A model generated the notes under the pieces. It was not told where the DNA came from, did not search any database, and saw only the letters and a program-made list of their open reading frames with translations. The translations under genes were made by a program, and so were the position numbers. Of a stretch of DNA of 64,000 nucleotides, positions 60,843 to 64,000 are shown piece by piece. Origin of the DNA: Streptomyces cathayae (GTDB lineage: Bacteria; Actinomycetota; Actinomycetes; Streptomycetales; Streptomycetaceae); assembly GCF_029760955.1 (NCBI RefSeq), contig NZ_CP121682.1, forward strand, positions 3,038,001 to 3,102,000, given 5' to 3'. Within the stretch, counting starts at the first letter, position 1. Every line of letters begins with the position of its first letter.

Positions 60843-60929
60843 GGCTGGCATTCCTTCCGGAGTGCGGAGAGTACGGCGCGGCCCCTCCGGCCGACGGTGG
60901 TGGCAGTCGACCGGAGGGGCCGCAGGGGG

Positions 60930-61343
60930 TTACTTGGCGAGGTGCTGCGGGCCGAAGGCCTGGGGCAGCATCCCGGACAGCGGCAGGACGCCCGCCGGGG
61001 TCTCCAGGAGCAGCTCGGGGCCGCCGAACTCGTACAGCAGTTGCCGGCACCGGCCGCACGGGACGAGGATCTCGCCGCCGCCGTCCACGCAGGTGAAGTG
61101 CGTGAGCCGGCCGCCCCCGGTGCGGTGCAGCTCCGAGACCAGCCCGCACTCGGCGCACAGGCCGAGCCCGTAGCTGGCGTTCTCGACGTTGCAGCCGGAG
61201 ACCGTGCGTCCGTCGTCGACCAGGGCGGCGGCACCGACCGGGTAGCCCGAGTAGGGGACGTACGCGTGGGCCATGGCCTCGCGCGCGACCGCGCGCAGGG
61301 CCTCCCAGTCGACGTCGGCCGTGGTGGCCCCGGGCGGGGTCAT
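60930..61343 (-). CDS. cdd: cytidine deaminase
   Basis: It deaminates cytidine/deoxycytidine to uridine forms. The 137 residues have the zinc Cys and catalytic Glu in GLCAECGLV and the second zinc motif VPCGRCRQLL, with the FxxVNENASYG-type substrate loop (CNVENASYGLG). The ATG overlaps the preceding permease stop (ATGA). It feeds uracil nucleosides to salvage or to deoA. Confidence 0.95.
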   Translation of the reverse strand: MTPPGATTADVDWEALRAVAREAMAHAYVPYSGYPVGAAALVDDGRTVSGCNVENASYGLGLCAECGLVSELHRTGGGRLTHFTCVDGGGEILVPCGRCRQLLYEFGGPELLLETPAGVLPLSGMLPQAFGPQHLAK

Positions 61344-62614
61344 CCGCCTTGCCCCTTCCGGTAGGGCAGCCCGTCCGCCTTCGGCATGCGCAGCCGCTGT
61401 GCGGACAGGGCGAGCACCACCAGGGTGATGACGTACGGCGTGGCGGAGACGACCTGGTTGGGGACCTCGTTGGTGCCGGCGTACCAGGCGTAGACGAGGG
61501 CGCCGACGACCAGGGTGACGAGCGCGTGCGCGTACTTCTTGCGGACCACCAGCCAGATCGCGCCGATGACCAGCAGCAGCGCGCCGAGCAACAGCAGCGC
61601 GTGCACGTTGGCGGAGCCGCCGCGCAGGTTGAGGCTGTCGGTGTAGCCGAAGAGGCCGGCGCCGATGGCGAGGCCGCCCGGCATCCAGTTGCCGAAGATC
61701 ATCGCGGCGAGGCCGATGTAGCCGCGCCCGCTGACCTGGCCCTCCAGGTAGAAGGGGTTGGCGACGATGGACAGGAAGACACCGCCGAGGCCGGCCAGGG
61801 CACCGGAGATGATCACGGCGATGTACTTGTACTTGTAGACGTTGACGCCGAGGGACTCGGCGGCCACCGGGTTCTCGCCGCAGGAACGCAGTCGCAGGCC
61901 GAAGGCGGTGCGCCAGAGGATCCACCAGGTCGCGGGGACCAGCGCGAGGGCGACGAGGGTCAGCCAGGAGACGTTGGTGACCAGTCCGCCGAGCAGGCCG
62001 GCGATGTCGGAGACGAAGAACCAGCCCTTCTCGTTGAGGTCGCGCAGTCCGTCGGAGAGCCCCGGCACGGTGAAGTGGCCGAGCGACTCGATCGCCGGGG
62101 ACTGCTTGGCGGAGCCGCCCTGGTGGCCCTCGAAGGCCAGCGGGGCGAGGTAGCGGGTGGCGCCGAGGGCGAGGATGTTGATGGCCACACCGGAGACGAT
62201 GTGGTTGACGTTGAAGGTGACGGTGACGAAGGCGTGCAGCAGACCGCCGAGGGCGCCGCCGATGAGGCCGACGAGGACGCCGGTCCACGGGCCCCACTGG
62301 AAGCCGGCCCAGGCGCCGAACCAGGTGCCGAGGATCATCATGCCCTCGAGACCGATGTTGACGACGCCCGCGCGCTCGGCCCACAGACCGCCGAGTCCGG
62401 CGAGGCCGATGGGCACGGCCAGCTGGAGGGCGGTGGACATCTGGCTGACGTTGGTGATGCCGTCCGCGCCGGTGATGATGCGGACGATCGAGACCAGGGC
62501 CAGGGCGCCGGCGATGACCAGCAGCAGCACGGGCCACGACATGCGGCGGCCGGTGGGTGCCGCGGGCTGCAGCGAGGGCTGGTTGACGTCGGTCGCTGTG
62601 GTCGGAGCGGTCAT
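61340..62614 (-). CDS. nucleoside ABC transporter permease 2
   Basis: A 424-residue inner-membrane permease of the BPD_transp_2 (RbsC-like) family with about ten helices. VVNIGLEGMMILGTWFGAW is the family's N-terminal signature and FGLRLRSCGENPVAAESLGV is the coupling loop. A long variable loop (HQGGSAKQSPAIESLGHF) is extracellular. It is coupled by ATGA overlaps to the first permease and to cdd. Context indicates nucleoside import. Confidence 0.93.
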   Translation of the reverse strand: MTAPTTATDVNQPSLQPAAPTGRRMSWPVLLLVIAGALALVSIVRIITGADGITNVSQMSTALQLAVPIGLAGLGGLWAERAGVVNIGLEGMMILGTWFGAWAGFQWGPWTGVLVGLIGGALGGLLHAFVTVTFNVNHIVSGVAINILALGATRYLAPLAFEGHQGGSAKQSPAIESLGHFTVPGLSDGLRDLNEKGWFFVSDIAGLLGGLVTNVSWLTLVALALVPATWWILWRTAFGLRLRSCGENPVAAESLGVNVYKYKYIAVIISGALAGLGGVFLSIVANPFYLEGQVSGRGYIGLAAMIFGNWMPGGLAIGAGLFGYTDSLNLRGGSANVHALLLLGALLLVIGAIWLVVRKKYAHALVTLVVGALVYAWYAGTNEVPNQVVSATPYVITLVVLALSAQRLRMPKADGLPYRKGQGG

Positions 62615-63735
62615 CGGCCGGCCACCTCCTTCGTGGAGTTGTTGTCGGCGCCGAGGACGAGACCCGCGGCGAGTTCCGCGCCGACCCGGCGCTGCTGGCG
62701 GCGCAGGCCCCACTCGCGGACGGCCTCGTAGGAGACGACGACCGAGAGCACGATCAGGCCCTGCATGATGACCGCGATCTCCTTGTCGTAGCCGTGGAAG
62801 TCCAGCTCGGGCGAGGCCTTGTCGAGCCAGGCCCACAGCAGGGCGGCGAAGGCGATGCCGACCGGGCTGTTGCGGCCGAGCAGGGCGATGCCGATGCCGA
62901 GGAAGCCGATGCCGGTCGGGAAGTTCAGGCTGTAGGTGTGGGTGTCGCCGAGCAGGATGGGCAGGCCCGCGAGGCCCGCGAGACCGCCGGAGATCAGCAT
63001 GGCGCTGAGCACCATGCGCTTGGGGTTGACCCCGCTGGCCGCGGCGGCGGTCTGCGAGGCGCCGGAGGCGCGCAGGTCGAAGCCGAAGCGGGTGCGGTTG
63101 AGGACGACCCAGTAGCCGATGCCGAGGAGCGCGGCGAGGACGACCAGGCCGTAGATCTCGCCGGCCTCGCCCATGTCGATGCCGGGGACCCAGCCGGACT
63201 CGTGCATCACGCCGGTGGTGTTGTTGTTGCCGACCTTGACGCCGAAGACGGTCGGCAGCCACAGGTAGCCGATCACGGAGGTCGCGATCGCGTTGAGCAT
63301 GATCGTGGCGACGACCTCGCTGACCCCGCGGGTGACCTTGAGGACACCGGCGATGCCGGACCAGAAGGCGCCGGTGAGCACGGCGGTGAGCAGCAGCAGC
63401 GGGATCTGCAGGGCGGCCGGCAGGTTGGCGTGGGCGCCGACGATGGCGGCCATCATGGCGGCGAGTTGGTACTGGCCGTCGACACCGATGTTGAAGAGGT
63501 TCATCCGGAAGCCGATGGCCACCGCGAGGGCCGCGATGTAGTACATCGAGGCCTGGTTGATGATCAGGACCTGGATGTCGGAGAACATCGCCTGTTCGAA
63601 CATCAGGGCGAACGGCTCGACCGGGCTCTTGCCCGAGGCGAGCAGCACGATCGCGCTGAGCACGAAGGCCACGGCGAGCGCGATGACCGGGCCGGCCACC
63701 GCGAGGAGCACGCGCTCCTTGTCGAACTTCTTCAT
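62611..63735 (-). CDS. nucleoside ABC transporter permease 1
   Basis: A 374-residue permease, with GFRMNLFNIGVDGQYQLAAM and the coupling loop RFGFDLRASGASQTAAAASG as in nucleoside (BmpA-linked) systems. It starts at ATG 63735, overlapping the ATPase stop by one base (TGATG), and ends inside the ATG of the second permease. Together they make the heterodimeric membrane channel. Confidence 0.93.
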   Translation of the reverse strand: MKKFDKERVLLAVAGPVIALAVAFVLSAIVLLASGKSPVEPFALMFEQAMFSDIQVLIINQASMYYIAALAVAIGFRMNLFNIGVDGQYQLAAMMAAIVGAHANLPAALQIPLLLLTAVLTGAFWSGIAGVLKVTRGVSEVVATIMLNAIATSVIGYLWLPTVFGVKVGNNNTTGVMHESGWVPGIDMGEAGEIYGLVVLAALLGIGYWVVLNRTRFGFDLRASGASQTAAAASGVNPKRMVLSAMLISGGLAGLAGLPILLGDTHTYSLNFPTGIGFLGIGIALLGRNSPVGIAFAALLWAWLDKASPELDFHGYDKEIAVIMQGLIVLSVVVSYEAVREWGLRRQQRRVGAELAAGLVLGADNNSTKEVAGR

Positions 63736-64000
63736 CAGCGGGCCTCGTCTTCCGGAGACCGGGGGGCGTCGGCCCGGGTCTCGGGGGTCTCTTCGTGTTC
63801 GAGGTGTCCGGTGGCCGCACCCGTCATGGCGGTGCCGAGCTCCTCCGGGGTGATGGTCGTGGGGTCGGCGTCCGCGACCAGCCTGCCGTCGTAGATCACC
63901 CGGAGGGTGTCGGACAGACCGATCAGCTCGTCCAGGTCGGCGGAGATCAGGAGAACGGCGAGGCCCTCGCGGCGTGCTTCCCGGATGTGGTCCCAGATCG
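63735..64000 (-). CDS. nucleoside ABC transporter ATP-binding protein (C-terminal end)
   Basis: The frame is open from the window edge to TGA at 63737-63735. The 87 visible residues include the H-loop-adjacent LISADLDELIGLSDTLRVIY, then DGRLVADADPTTITPEELGT. This is the tail of a two-domain sugar/nucleoside ATPase such as YufO or BmpC. An acidic Pro-rich tail ends it. The rest, probably a lipoprotein gene upstream, lies outside. Confidence 0.88.
   Translation of the reverse strand, partial: IWDHIREARREGLAVLLISADLDELIGLSDTLRVIYDGRLVADADPTTITPEELGTAMTGAATGHLEHEETPETRADAPRSPEDEAR

Noticed and set aside
61349..63894. Two long + strand frames opposite the permeases
   Set aside because: Asp/Gly/Val/Arg-rich complements of membrane helices on the true strand.
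1..64000. tRNA, rRNA, prophage or secondary-metabolite gene cluster
   Set aside because: None seen. Apart from the tnpB element and the patch around 43-45 kb, the genes are ordinary chromosomal core genes.

Overview
The window reads as chromosomal DNA of a Streptomyces. GC content is very high, GTG and TTG starts are common, and several genes look leaderless. Diagnostic genes include mycothiol S-conjugate amidase, the AfsQ1/AfsQ2-SigQ signalling module, an acyl-CoA carboxylase epsilon subunit and a LAXTG sortase substrate. From memory, gene order follows the S. coelicolor chromosome core. Parts of it (birA, carboxylase beta and epsilon, maf, carboxylase alpha, lpdA, purine phosphorylase, phosphohexomutase, add, deoA, cdd) also parallel the M. 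tuberculosis Rv3279c-Rv3315c region. I saw no rRNA, tRNA, CRISPR array or prophage.

Layout. 1-555 is the 3' end of a helical-repeat-like protein. About 650-2785 is an IS605/IS1341-type tnpB element whose tnpB carries an in-frame amber stop. 2799-5246 holds mca, a small membrane protein, a DUF4307 protein and greA. 5443-10750 holds ilvA, a MarR regulator, a sigma-like gene with a small membrane partner, metB and a membrane-anchored helical protein. 10921-18495 is envelope and secretion: an S8 protease, a frameshifted gene relic, a MacB-like ABC exporter and an L,D-transpeptidase lipoprotein. 18817-25893 has a hypothetical, the sortase substrate, hutH, a GAF-GGDEF protein, an enoyl-CoA hydratase, a proline-rich membrane protein and adenylate cyclase. 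26095-32583 is the biotin/acyl-CoA carboxylase block (birA, beta, epsilon, alpha) with maf and small membrane proteins.

32663-42850 starts with a DeoR regulator and an LpdA-like flavoprotein and runs into nucleoside catabolism: purine nucleoside phosphorylase, a PGM2-like mutase, deoC and two aldehyde dehydrogenases, the second a truncated form without the catalytic half. 42954-44929 is an accessory patch with decayed genes, including a frameshifted DUF397. 45057-50335 holds a uridine-kinase-like gene, sigQ, afsQ1, afsQ2 and their lipoprotein. 50448-59463 is mixed: VanZ-like, PspC, a secreted protein, adenosine deaminase, an alpha/beta hydrolase with a TTA codon, a LysR/MFS pair, an ECF sigma factor overlapping a STAS gene, an AEC transporter and a Uma2 protein. 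59559-64000 is a nucleoside import/salvage operon read leftward: ABC ATPase (partial), two permeases, cdd, deoA.

How the genes fit together. The import operon, add, the phosphorylase, the mutase, deoC and aldehyde dehydrogenase make a full route from imported nucleosides to triose phosphate and acetate. The three units of this route whose promoters lie in the window (phosphorylase, deoC, add) share the perfect palindrome CTACGCGCGTAG just upstream of apparently leaderless starts. That suggests a dispersed nucleoside regulon, the most interesting signal here. A second regulatory theme is GTnAC-n6-GTnAC boxes, one between sigQ and afsQ1 and one upstream of the sortase substrate.
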